Assembly (NCBI GenBank): GCA_945885475.1 | Contig: CAMCYR010000016.1 | Location: 1-59,229, forward strand | Source: Chitinophaga pinensis | GTDB taxonomy: Bacteria > Bacteroidota > Bacteroidia > 2-12-FULL-35-15 | DNA: 59,229 nt | Direction: 5' to 3' | Shown: in pieces, positions 43,562 to 51,674 of the stretch | Position numbering within the stretch: the stretch's first letter is position 1 | Layout of the letters: each line of letters opens with the position of its first letter | Program-made: the position numbers and the translations under genes | The notes under the pieces: generated by a model | Databases searched by the model: none | Seen by the model: the letters and a program-made list of their open reading frames with translations, nothing else | Told to the model about the DNA's origin: nothing

Positions 43562-44509
43562 CTATTTTTTTTGATCGTACACCTCAACGATCCGTTTCAC
43601 TAATTTATGCCGAATCACATCCGTTCCATCTAATTCTACAAAAACAATTCCTTCAACATTTTTCAAAAGTCTTATTGCCTGCGGCAAACCCGATGGTTGA
43701 TGTTTCGGCAAATCAATTTGAGTAATATCGCCTGTGATAACAAATTTTGCGGATGAGCCCATTCTGGTTAAAAACATTTTCAACTGACCCTCCGTTGCAT
43801 TTTGTGCTTCATCCAATATTACAAATGCATTGTCAAGTGTTCGTCCGCGCATAAATGCCAAAGGTGCAATTTGAATAACACGATTCTCTAGATAGTAGGT
43901 CAGTTTTTCCGGAGCGATCATATCACCCAATGCGTCATACAAAGGCTGCAAATAAGGATCAAGTTTCTCTTTCAAATCTCCAGGCAAAAAACCTAAATTC
44001 TCACCTGCCTCAACTGCCGGTCTGGTAAGAATTATCTTTTTTACTTCTTTATTTTTTAATGCTCTCACAGCTAGCGCAACTGCAGTATATGTTTTGCCTG
44101 TACCGGCCGGACCAACAGCAAAAAGCATATCATTTTCAGTGATCGCATCAACCATTTTACGCTGATTTTCGGTTCGTGCTTTAATGATCAATCCGCTATT
44201 CCCAAAAACAATTACATCCTCTGCATCGGTTTTATCTGAACGTGAATCTTTTTTTGAACTACCATTTAATATTTGTTCGATTGCATTTTCTGTGAGATTT
44301 CCAAAACGATTATAATAAGCTACCAAGATATTGATAACCATTTCCAATTGGTTCAACTCTTCATCGTCACCTGTCGCTTTTATCGTTTCTCCTCTTGCAA
44401 CAATCTTCAATTTCGGAAACCGTTTTTTAATCAACTCCAGTTTAGAGTCGTTTACACCATAAAGATTTACAGGTGAAATATCTTCAAGTATTATCTTCTT
44501 CTCAGTCAC
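43562..44509 (-). CDS. phoH: PhoH family ATPase
   Basis: A cytosolic P-loop ATPase of the PhoH/YbeZ family, linked to RNA metabolism. Walker A GPAGTGKTYTAVALAVRAL is near residue 135; LTRPAVEAGENLGFLPGDLKEK, NAFVILDEAQNATEGQLKMFLTRMG (Walker B) and VITGDITQIDLP follow. The frame opens at GTG 44560, but a -7 box covers 44560-44567, so that codon would not be transcribed; GTG 44509 (VTEKKIILEDISP, 315 residues) matches the usual start. It heads a phoH-purC unit and is divergent from the SAM hydroxide adenosyltransferase gene. Confidence 0.92.
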   Translation of the reverse strand: MTEKKIILEDISPVNLYGVNDSKLELIKKRFPKLKIVARGETIKATGDDEELNQLEMVINILVAYYNRFGNLTENAIEQILNGSSKKDSRSDKTDAEDVIVFGNSGLIIKARTENQRKMVDAITENDMLFAVGPAGTGKTYTAVALAVRALKNKEVKKIILTRPAVEAGENLGFLPGDLKEKLDPYLQPLYDALGDMIAPEKLTYYLENRVIQIAPLAFMRGRTLDNAFVILDEAQNATEGQLKMFLTRMGSSAKFVITGDITQIDLPKHQPSGLPQAIRLLKNVEGIVFVELDGTDVIRHKLVKRIVEVYDQKK

Positions 44510-44559
44510 GCTATAGATAGAATTAAAGTAAAAACTTTGATTTTTTTTCTTAGAAAGCA

Positions 44560-44567
44560 CGAAAATA
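44560..44567 (-). promoter_or_regulatory. -7 box of phoH
   Basis: TATTTTCG on the minus strand, one base from consensus, 50 bases before GTG 44509. It overlaps the alternative start at 44560 and so rules it out if used. Confidence 0.4.
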
Positions 44568-44570
44568 ACA

Positions 44571-44578
44571 TATTTTTG
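44571..44578 (+). promoter_or_regulatory. -7 box of the SAM hydroxide adenosyltransferase gene
   Basis: TATTTTTG on the plus strand, 50 bases before the ATG at 44629, back to back with the phoH promoter. Confidence 0.45.
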
Positions 44579-44628
44579 TGTATTCTTAGGGTAAAACGGA
44601 AACCGAAAAAATCAGAATTTACTAACAA

Positions 44629-45387
44629 ATGGCGATCATCACTCTTACAACAGATTTAGGAATGAAGGACCATTATGTCAGCGCAATAAAAGGTACGATA
44701 TTAAGTAGAATCCCGCAAGCAACGATCATCGACATTTCTCATCAGATACCAACATATAATATTCAGGATGCCGCCTATATAATCAAAAACGCATACCCGA
44801 ATTTCCCAAAATCAAGCATACACATTATTGGTATTAAGGCCGAACAAACCAACCAATCGTCACACGTGATTGTACGTTCAGATGGGCACTTTTTTATTGG
44901 CGCCGACAATGGCATTTTTTCGTTTTTGGAATCACCCATAGAAAAAATCATTGAACTACCCGCAGCCCTGTCAACTTTTCCAACACGTGATATTTTTGCG
45001 ATTGCAGCCAGCGCACTAGCAAAAGGGATACCAATGGAGGAGCTCGGACAAACAAAAGAAAATTTATTAGAACGTACGCCATTCCGTGCGGCTTCAATGG
45101 GTGATATGATTAGAGGCACCGTTGAATACATCGATTCATACGGAAACGTGATGTGTAATATTTCAAAAGCACTGTTTGATCAGGTAGGAAAAGGGAAGGA
45201 ATTCAAGATCGAATTTGCCCGATATGAGATCGGCAAAATAAGTAAAACGTATAATGATGTCCCGGAAGGAGAAATACTTGCATTGTTCAATGCGGCTGAG
45301 CAATTGGAGATTGCGATGAAAGGTGACAGAGCGAACAGCATGCTTAATTTAAAATTAAACGATTCTATAACCATCCGATTTCAATGA
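44629..45387 (+). CDS. SAM hydroxide adenosyltransferase (DUF62 family)
   Basis: Splits S-adenosylmethionine with water to adenosine and methionine, related to fluorinase and chlorinase. The 252-residue protein begins MAIITLTTDLGMKDHYVSAIKG, with the conserved Asp of TTDLG, then IIDISHQIP, IGADNGIFSF, FPTRDIFA with the catalytic Arg/Asp region, and a C-terminal barrel (YIDSYGNVMCNIS). No halogenase-type insertion is seen, so a hydrolase is more likely. It overlaps the next gene by 4 bases (ATGA). Confidence 0.9.
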   Translation: MAIITLTTDLGMKDHYVSAIKGTILSRIPQATIIDISHQIPTYNIQDAAYIIKNAYPNFPKSSIHIIGIKAEQTNQSSHVIVRSDGHFFIGADNGIFSFLESPIEKIIELPAALSTFPTRDIFAIAASALAKGIPMEELGQTKENLLERTPFRAASMGDMIRGTVEYIDSYGNVMCNISKALFDQVGKGKEFKIEFARYEIGKISKTYNDVPEGEILALFNAAEQLEIAMKGDRANSMLNLKLNDSITIRFQ

Positions 45388-45677
45388 TTATCAGAATCGT
45401 TAAAATGACATTCAAAGCCGAAAAGGTAAGTGAGTTCCAACAACTCTTTATTGAATCCAAAGAGCTCATTCGGAATATGCCGGGATGCAGCCACCTGGAA
45501 TTATTGAATGACATACATACTCCTGAACTATTTTTCACCTATAGCTACTGGAATTCCGAAAACGATTTGAATAACTATCGCAACTCAGAAGTATTCGCGA
45601 ATGTTTGGTCGAGAACGAAAGTGCTTTTCAGCGCCAAACCGGAAGCATGGAGCGTTGAACAAAAGATTGTGGTTTGA
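45384..45677 (+). CDS. antibiotic biosynthesis monooxygenase (ABM) domain protein
   Basis: A 97-residue single-domain dimeric ferredoxin-like protein. The pattern RIVKMTFKAEKVSEFQQLF, PGCSHLELLND, FFTYSYWNSENDLNNYRNSE is that of the ABM/YgiN family, which includes quinol monooxygenases and heme-degrading enzymes; the catalytic role here is open. The start overlaps the upstream stop (ATGA), so it is translationally coupled to the SAM hydroxide adenosyltransferase. It ends 2 bases before the convergent ABC-F gene. Confidence 0.85.
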   Translation: MIIRIVKMTFKAEKVSEFQQLFIESKELIRNMPGCSHLELLNDIHTPELFFTYSYWNSENDLNNYRNSEVFANVWSRTKVLFSAKPEAWSVEQKIVV

Positions 45678-45679
45678 AA

Positions 45680-47593
45680 TTAAACCCCTTCACTAAGCTC
45701 TAACCAACGAAGCGATTTTTCATCTAGTTGTGAAATTATAACTCCGATCTGTTCACTCCACTTTACAACATCATCATGATTATCTGTGCTTGAATTCAAA
45801 AGTGTGGTGATCTTATTTTTCTCATCCTCTAATTTGGCGATATCTTTTTCTAACTGCTCGTATTCCAATTTTTCTTTGAAACTGAATTTCTTTTTTGAGG
45901 CAGCTACTTCAACAACTTTTTTTTCTTCAACTTTTTCTTCGATAACTTTATTCTCGACAGGGGTTTCTTGACCTGCTTTTCCTGCCATTTTATCCTCTGC
46001 TTCTTTCTTATCACGATACTCCGTATAATTTCCGGGAAAGTCGCGCAGTACACCAGCTCCTTCAAAAACAAAGAGGTGATCCACCATCTTATCCATAAAG
46101 TAACGATCATGTGTAACGATCAAGACACAACCCTGAAAATTAGTAAGAAAATCTTCTAATACGCTTAATGTTACAATATCTAAATCGTTGGTAGGCTCAT
46201 CAAGAATGAGAAAATTCGGATTTTTAATAAGGATAGTCATCAGATACAATCGTCTGCGTTCACCTCCACTCAGCTTCGAAACCATGCTGTATTGTACTTC
46301 AGGTGGAAACAAAAACTTTGTCAACAGTCCGGAAGCAGATAATTTAGAGCCATCTGCAAGTGGAATAAACTCTGCAATATCCTTCACTACCTCTATTACA
46401 CGCTTATCTTCAGTAAGCTTCAACCCTTCCTGAGAATAATAGCCAAAGACCATTGTTTCACCCGTCTGAATCTCTCCTGCATCAGGAGTTTCCAAACCCA
46501 TAATCATATTTAAAAAAGTAGATTTCCCTACTCCATTTTTTCCGATCACACCAATCTTTTCGCCCTTTTTAAAAATATAAGAAAAATCGTTTACAATTTT
46601 TGTCTCCCCAAATGCCTTTTTTATATTTTTAAATTCAAGGATCTTCCCTCCTATCCGACTCATCTTCACGCCCAACTCGAGCTTGGTTTCTGTTTTTCCG
46701 CTGAACGCTTTATCTTTTGTATCCTCAAATGCGTTTAATCGCGATTTTGATTTTGTACCTCGGGCCTTCGGCATTTTTCTTACCCATTCCAATTCTCTCC
46801 GGAATAAGTTTTTAGCTTTATCTATCTCACTTCCTTCTATCGCTTCACGTTCGGCCTTTTTCTCAACATAATATTGAAAATCACCTCTATAATGATGTAG
46901 TTTTCCGTCATCAATTTCAATGATCTCGTTGCAGATACGATCTAAAAAATAACGGTCATGCGTCACTAATAATAAAGTCATGTCTCTTGAAACTAAATAA
47001 TTTTCAAGCCATTCGATCATCTCCACATCCAAGTGATTGGTAGGCTCATCCAGGATCAATAAATGTGGTTCGTCAATTAAAACTTTTGCAAGTGCCACGC
47101 GTTTTTTTTGTCCGCCGGACAACATGCCGATTTGTTTATCTAAAAAAGCAATTTTCAAGCGTTGCAATACTTCCTGCACTTTTGCTTCGAATCCCCATGC
47201 TTCTAGCTTATCCATCTGCGCGCTGCTTACTTCCAGTTTAGAAGAAGTTTCATCATTATACTCTTTTTCAAATGCGGTAAGTGCTTCTTCGTATGCTCTT
47301 ACAGCATTCAACATCGGATTATTGGTATTGTAGATGGCTTCCAGTACCGTATCGTTTTCATTAAATATTGGATTTTGATCAAGATACGTTACAACAATAT
47401 CTTTACGAAAAGTAACACTGCCTTCATCGGCAATCTCTTTTCCGACAAGGATTTTCAAAAGTGTTGATTTTCCGGCACCATTTTTTGCGATTAAGGCAAT
47501 ACGATCACCTTGATTTAATCCGAAACTGATTTTATTGAATAATGGCTTTAGTCCAAACGATTTGGAAACTGATTCTACTGACAAATAATTCAC
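45680..47593 (-). CDS. ABC-F family ATP-binding protein
   Basis: A 637-residue cytosolic protein with two ATPase domains and no membrane segments, so it acts on the ribosome, not in transport. Domain 1: Walker A AKNGAGKST, signature LSGGQKKRVALAKV, Walker B HLLILDEPTNHLD. A charged linker (RRELEWVRKMPKARGTKSKSR) follows. Domain 2: GKNGVGKST, LSGGERRRLYL, LILDEPTNDLD. The C-terminal 110 residues are a Lys/Glu-rich coiled coil (KKKFSFKEKLEYEQLEKDI), as in the Uup group, so translation factor or DNA-related Uup-like function is likely rather than antibiotic resistance. Confidence 0.93.
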   Translation of the reverse strand: MNYLSVESVSKSFGLKPLFNKISFGLNQGDRIALIAKNGAGKSTLLKILVGKEIADEGSVTFRKDIVVTYLDQNPIFNENDTVLEAIYNTNNPMLNAVRAYEEALTAFEKEYNDETSSKLEVSSAQMDKLEAWGFEAKVQEVLQRLKIAFLDKQIGMLSGGQKKRVALAKVLIDEPHLLILDEPTNHLDVEMIEWLENYLVSRDMTLLLVTHDRYFLDRICNEIIEIDDGKLHHYRGDFQYYVEKKAEREAIEGSEIDKAKNLFRRELEWVRKMPKARGTKSKSRLNAFEDTKDKAFSGKTETKLELGVKMSRIGGKILEFKNIKKAFGETKIVNDFSYIFKKGEKIGVIGKNGVGKSTFLNMIMGLETPDAGEIQTGETMVFGYYSQEGLKLTEDKRVIEVVKDIAEFIPLADGSKLSASGLLTKFLFPPEVQYSMVSKLSGGERRRLYLMTILIKNPNFLILDEPTNDLDIVTLSVLEDFLTNFQGCVLIVTHDRYFMDKMVDHLFVFEGAGVLRDFPGNYTEYRDKKEAEDKMAGKAGQETPVENKVIEEKVEEKKVVEVAASKKKFSFKEKLEYEQLEKDIAKLEDEKNKITTLLNSSTDNHDDVVKWSEQIGVIISQLDEKSLRWLELSEGV

Positions 47594-47637
47594 TGTAATT
47601 GACGCAATTAATGATCTAAATTTATTTTTAGAAGGCG

Positions 47638-47645
47638 CAAAGGTA
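47638..47645 (-). promoter_or_regulatory. -7 box of the ABC-F gene
   Basis: TACCTTTG on the minus strand, 44 bases before the ATG at 47593 and just beyond the rhomboid stop. Confidence 0.45.
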
Positions 47646-47646
47646 G

Positions 47647-48357
47647 TTATAAATTCGGGGAATTCTCCTTTTTGATATAGGTATAATTTACGACCGTATT
47701 GTCAGATGGCTCTTCTTCCTCGGGCTGAAACAGTTCTTCTCCGCTTACATCAATTTTTTCGTTCTCCTGCTCATCTCCAAAATCATAGACACGCGGAGGA
47801 GGACCCTCTTTTCTGAAATTATAAGCAGTGATCAAACCGGCAAGAGATCCGAGCATGTGCGATTCCCAGGAAACACCACGCTGAAAGGGAAGTATACCCC
47901 AAACAGCACCGCCATATATAAAAGTAACAAACAATGAAAGAGCAAGTAGTCGTGTATCTTTTCTGAAAATCCCGCTAAAAAACAAAAAGGTTATAAATCC
48001 GTAAATGATCCCACTGGCTCCAATATGATAGGCGTTTCTTCCAGCAGCCCAAACCCAGACGCCAGTCATTATATAAACCCAAAAGAAAACATTGAATGCG
48101 ATTGATCTGTAAAAATAAAAAATGATGGGACCCAACACAAGCAAGGGAAGTGTATTCGAAATTAAATGAGGGAAGTCTGCATGAAGCAAAGGAGCTGTTG
48201 CTATTCCGATAGAACCATGAATTGTTCGGGGATATAAACCGTACCAAGATAGATTTACATTTTCCACAAGTTCAAATAATTTGATGCCCCACAAAATGAT
48301 TACAAACAGAGTAGGATAAATAAAACTAAAAAGTAACGTAGATTGTGTGTTTCTCAT
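47647..48357 (-). CDS. rhomboid family intramembrane serine protease
   Basis: A 236-residue inner-membrane protein with six hydrophobic segments. The catalytic dyad is visible: Ser115 in HIGASGIIYG and His167 in WESHMLGSLAG. The accessory HADFPHLISNTLPLL motif with His and Asn of the oxyanion site is at residues 59-73. The C-terminal 50 residues are an acidic cytosolic tail. Substrate unknown. It has its own -7 box upstream. Confidence 0.9.
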   Translation of the reverse strand: MRNTQSTLLFSFIYPTLFVIILWGIKLFELVENVNLSWYGLYPRTIHGSIGIATAPLLHADFPHLISNTLPLLVLGPIIFYFYRSIAFNVFFWVYIMTGVWVWAAGRNAYHIGASGIIYGFITFLFFSGIFRKDTRLLALSLFVTFIYGGAVWGILPFQRGVSWESHMLGSLAGLITAYNFRKEGPPPRVYDFGDEQENEKIDVSGEELFQPEEEEPSDNTVVNYTYIKKENSPNL

Positions 48358-48395
48358 AAAGAAATAATTACTGCTGTTTCAGTCAATGTTTATAC

Positions 48396-48403
48396 CAAAG
48401 ATA
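48396..48403 (-). promoter_or_regulatory. -7 box of the rhomboid gene
   Basis: TATCTTTG on the minus strand, 38 bases before the ATG at 48357. Confidence 0.5.
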
Positions 48404-48448
48404 ATAAATGACAGAAAGACATCATTTGCTTTTTATAAAGTATATATT

Positions 48449-48456
48449 TAGATTTG
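48449..48456 (+). promoter_or_regulatory. -7 box of the 48469 gene and perhaps the TonB-dependent receptor
   Basis: TAGATTTG lies 12 bases before the ATG at 48469, predicting a leader of only about 6 bases. Confidence 0.45.
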
Positions 48457-48468
48457 TTTCTTTAGATA

Positions 48469-48984
48469 ATGAAAAAAATCCTTCCACTATTTTTACTCTG
48501 CATATTCCTGTTTAATACAGTGGGATACTATGTTGCTTTTAAAGTTGCACAAGTTGAAATTAAAAGAGAAATCAAGAAAGAGATCAAACTCAATCTAAAC
48601 GAGGATGAGCTAACAATTATTCGGTTCACACGAAAAGAAATAAAAAGCATAAAATGGCTTGAAATAAATAAAGAGTTCTTTTATTCTGACCAACTTTTCG
48701 ATATTGTCAGAATAGCAGAAGACGAATCCTCTATCACGTTTTACTGCATAAACGATAAACAAGAGCGGAAACTATTCAGCACCCTTGAAGATCAGGTATT
48801 AAAACACATTCAAAACAGTAAGAATTCTAATAAAAACAAAACAAATAGTGTTAAAACCGATTTTTTTGAGGAACAAGACATAACTTGTAGTATACCTAAT
48901 CCATCTCTTCTAAACGAAAGTCCTTATGATTGTAGTGCATATTCTGTCTCTTTAAGTATCTCCACACCTCCACCCAGAAGTTAA
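48469..48984 (+). CDS. small membrane or secreted protein of unknown function
   Basis: A 171-residue protein with an N-terminal hydrophobic segment (ILPLFLLCIFLFNTVGYYVAF) that is either a signal or a membrane anchor. A Lys/Glu-rich helix (VEIKREIKKEIKLNLNEDEL) and a beta-like region (FYSDQLFDIVRIAEDESSITFYC) follow, then a Lys/Asn linker and a Ser/Pro-rich end. I recall short proteins of this kind upstream of TonB-dependent receptors in Bacteroidota, without assigned function. Here it is 68 bases before such a receptor, so an accessory role is possible. Confidence 0.6.
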   Translation: MKKILPLFLLCIFLFNTVGYYVAFKVAQVEIKREIKKEIKLNLNEDELTIIRFTRKEIKSIKWLEINKEFFYSDQLFDIVRIAEDESSITFYCINDKQERKLFSTLEDQVLKHIQNSKNSNKNKTNSVKTDFFEEQDITCSIPNPSLLNESPYDCSAYSVSLSISTPPPRS

Positions 48985-49052
48985 TTGCATAAAGCAATAG
49001 TGGTTTAGAATCGGGGGAATACCGATGAATACTTAATATAAATTCAATTCAC

Positions 49053-51476
49053 ATGAAAAAAAGACAGCTTTTAACTGTTGCCTTGATGCTTTGTGCATTT
49101 CTGGCAACGGCACAAAACATTACGATAATTGACAAAACCAGCAGAGAAACAATTCCCGGTGTTGTTGTATATTCAAATAATCCCAAATTATCAGTATTAA
49201 CAAATGCAAAAGGTCAAGCAGACATTTTATCATTTAAAGCAGCCGATAGTATCTTTTTTAAATTTATTGGATATACGCCAATTAATTACAGCTACGCTCA
49301 ATTGGAAACGATAAAATTCAAAGTAGAATTATCTGAAACAGCTATTTCGTTGGGCGAGATCATCATTTCTTCAAACAGGTGGGAAGAAGACAAGATAGAA
49401 ACTCCAAATCGGATTGAAAAGATTACGAAAAAAAATATTGCTTTTCAGAATTCGCAAACCTCAGCAGATGTATTAGAAACAAGCGGTTATGTTTACATAC
49501 AAAAAAGCCAAATGGCAGGCGGATCGCCTAATTTAAGAGGATTTGCAACAAACAGGGTAATGATCGTTGTTGATGGGATTCGTATGAATAATGCCATTTT
49601 TAGATCCGGAAATCTGCAGAATGTCATTTCAATCGATGCATCTTCTATTGAAAGCACTGAAATATTATTTGGCCCTGGCGCAGTAATGTATGGCAGCGAT
49701 GCCATTGGCGGGGTGATGGATTTCCATACGCTTAAACCAAAATTGAGCGATAGTGCAGCGAAAATCCTTTTTACAGGAAGTGCAACAGGTCGGTATTCGT
49801 CTGCTAATACAGAAAAAACCGGGCATATTGATTTTAATATTGGTTTTAAAAAATGGGCATTTCTTACAAGTCTTTCCTATTCCGACTATGACGACCTCAG
49901 AACAGGATCTTACGGAAATAATTATTTTCTCCGGCCATCATACGTTGAAACCATTAATGGTAAAGATTCTATGTTTGTTAATACAGATTCTTCATTGCAG
50001 GTTGGCTCAGCGTTTAGCCAATTCAACTTTATGCAAAAAATAGTTTTCAAACCGAACAAAAATCTAGAAATCGATTATGCCTTGCATTATTCTATTACCT
50101 CAAATGCACCAAGATACGACAGATTGTATTTAGATGCCGATGAAAACGGCTTGCTCGATAACGCAGAATGGTATTACGGTCCTCAAAAATGGGCAATGAA
50201 CCGATTGGGAATTACAAGTACGAAGACTACCAAAATATTCGACCAGCTGCGTTTTTCTGCAGCAATGCAGAATTATGAGGAAAGCAGACATGATAGAAAA
50301 TTCAATAATAAAAAAATACGGAATCAAACAGAAACAGTAGAAGCATATTCGGTAAATATAGATTTCGATAAAAAAATAAGTACAAAAGCGACTTTATTTT
50401 ATGGATTGGAAGCCGTATTTAACATTGTTGGGTCCGAAGCAAATCGTGTACATATTGAAACACTCGCCGAAGAACTAACAAACACGCGTTATCCTGACGG
50501 TTCCACCTGGCAGGCATACGGTGCATATTTAAATCTGAAATACAAATTACGTCCAAAATGGATTGCGAATATAGGTGCCCGTTATACACATTATAAAATT
50601 ACAGCCGACTTTGACACGACAATGTTCCCATTTCCATTTACACATGCAGAAAACAGCAACGGTGCATTAAATGGAAGTCTGGGTATAGTTTTCAGTCCGA
50701 ACAATAACTGGCAAATCTACCTGAATGGGTCGACAGGATTCCGCGCACCAAATATTGACGATATGGGAAAAGTGTTCGACTCGCAACCGGGAACGGTTGT
50801 TGTCCCAAATGCAGACTTAAAACCCGAATATGCATACAATGCAGAAATAGGAACAGCAAAAACAATTGGACAGTTCCTGAAAATAAATTTTGCAGGATAT
50901 TACACATTATTAAAAGACGCTTTGGCAAGAAACTCCTATCAATACAATGGACAGGACAGTATAGAATATGACGGACAGTTAAGTCAGGTAATGGCGATTC
51001 AAAACGTTTCACAGGCAGAAGTATTCGGAATGCAAGGAGGTTTGGAGATCAGTTTCGGCAAAGGATTAGGTTTAAAAAGCACAATCAGCTATCAGAAAGG
51101 GAAAGAACAAAGCGAAGACAGTTTGACCTATTATCCCAAACCACACGTTGCGCCACTTTTTGGAAGTACCCACTTAACATATAGCAGAAAAAAACTAAAG
51201 TTCGATTTTTACGCACAATACAATCAAAAAATGGAGTTTGAGGATCTTCCATTAGTTGACAAAACTGACAATGCACCGTATGCAAAAGATGAAAACGGGC
51301 GACCGTTCGTACCAAGCTGGTATACGATCAATTTTAAGGCAGCATTTTATATGAATAAATTCCTTGCTGTAAATGTCGGAATTGAAAATATTACAGACCA
51401 GCTTTACCGATCATACTCTTCAGGAATAAGTTCCCCTGGAAGAAATTTTATTATTTCACTCAAAGCACAATTTTAA
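49053..51476 (+). CDS. TonB-dependent outer-membrane receptor, hemoglobin/transferrin/lactoferrin-like
   Basis: An 807-residue receptor. Signal peptide (residues 1-20, FLATAQ), a carboxypeptidase-like regulatory domain of about 75 residues (IPGVVVYSNNPKLSVLTNAKGQADI), then the plug: KIETPNRIEKITKKNI, SGYVYIQKSQMAGGSPNLRGFATNR and VMIVVDGIRMNNAIFRSGNLQ, and the barrel ending in ...SPGRNFIISLKAQF. The plug pattern fits heme-type receptors, but no heme-binding His motif stands out, so the ligand is uncertain. No TonB box was defined. It is probably cotranscribed with the 171-residue protein. Confidence 0.9.
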   Translation: MKKRQLLTVALMLCAFLATAQNITIIDKTSRETIPGVVVYSNNPKLSVLTNAKGQADILSFKAADSIFFKFIGYTPINYSYAQLETIKFKVELSETAISLGEIIISSNRWEEDKIETPNRIEKITKKNIAFQNSQTSADVLETSGYVYIQKSQMAGGSPNLRGFATNRVMIVVDGIRMNNAIFRSGNLQNVISIDASSIESTEILFGPGAVMYGSDAIGGVMDFHTLKPKLSDSAAKILFTGSATGRYSSANTEKTGHIDFNIGFKKWAFLTSLSYSDYDDLRTGSYGNNYFLRPSYVETINGKDSMFVNTDSSLQVGSAFSQFNFMQKIVFKPNKNLEIDYALHYSITSNAPRYDRLYLDADENGLLDNAEWYYGPQKWAMNRLGITSTKTTKIFDQLRFSAAMQNYEESRHDRKFNNKKIRNQTETVEAYSVNIDFDKKISTKATLFYGLEAVFNIVGSEANRVHIETLAEELTNTRYPDGSTWQAYGAYLNLKYKLRPKWIANIGARYTHYKITADFDTTMFPFPFTHAENSNGALNGSLGIVFSPNNNWQIYLNGSTGFRAPNIDDMGKVFDSQPGTVVVPNADLKPEYAYNAEIGTAKTIGQFLKINFAGYYTLLKDALARNSYQYNGQDSIEYDGQLSQVMAIQNVSQAEVFGMQGGLEISFGKGLGLKSTISYQKGKEQSEDSLTYYPKPHVAPLFGSTHLTYSRKKLKFDFYAQYNQKMEFEDLPLVDKTDNAPYAKDENGRPFVPSWYTINFKAAFYMNKFLAVNVGIENITDQLYRSYSSGISSPGRNFIISLKAQF

Positions 51477-51674
51477 GACAAACTAGACTGAAATAACAGA
51501 GAAAGAAGTAGTTACTAAGACTCCTTTCTCTGTATTTTTTACCAATCACAGTCAAAAAACAACCGTTTAATAAAAAAAAGCAGCTATTCTAGAAAAAGCT
51601 TGTTGTTTTTTGTTTTTTTGCTTAATATTGCATCTATGAATTACAATTATTAAAACAACGAAATCATTACGATA

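Noticed and set aside
44625-45677. SAM hydroxide adenosyltransferase plus ABM pair considered as a halogenation or natural-product module
   Set aside because: No halogenase-type insertion or other biosynthetic gene is nearby; the pair looks like a housekeeping SAM hydrolase with a small monooxygenase-fold partner.
45786-47333. several plus-strand open frames of 61-98 codons
   Set aside because: All lie antisense to the ABC-F gene, whose motifs are intact on the minus strand.
45680-47593. ABC-F protein considered as an antibiotic resistance factor
   Set aside because: The long charged C-terminal coiled coil and lack of resistance context fit the Uup-like group better.
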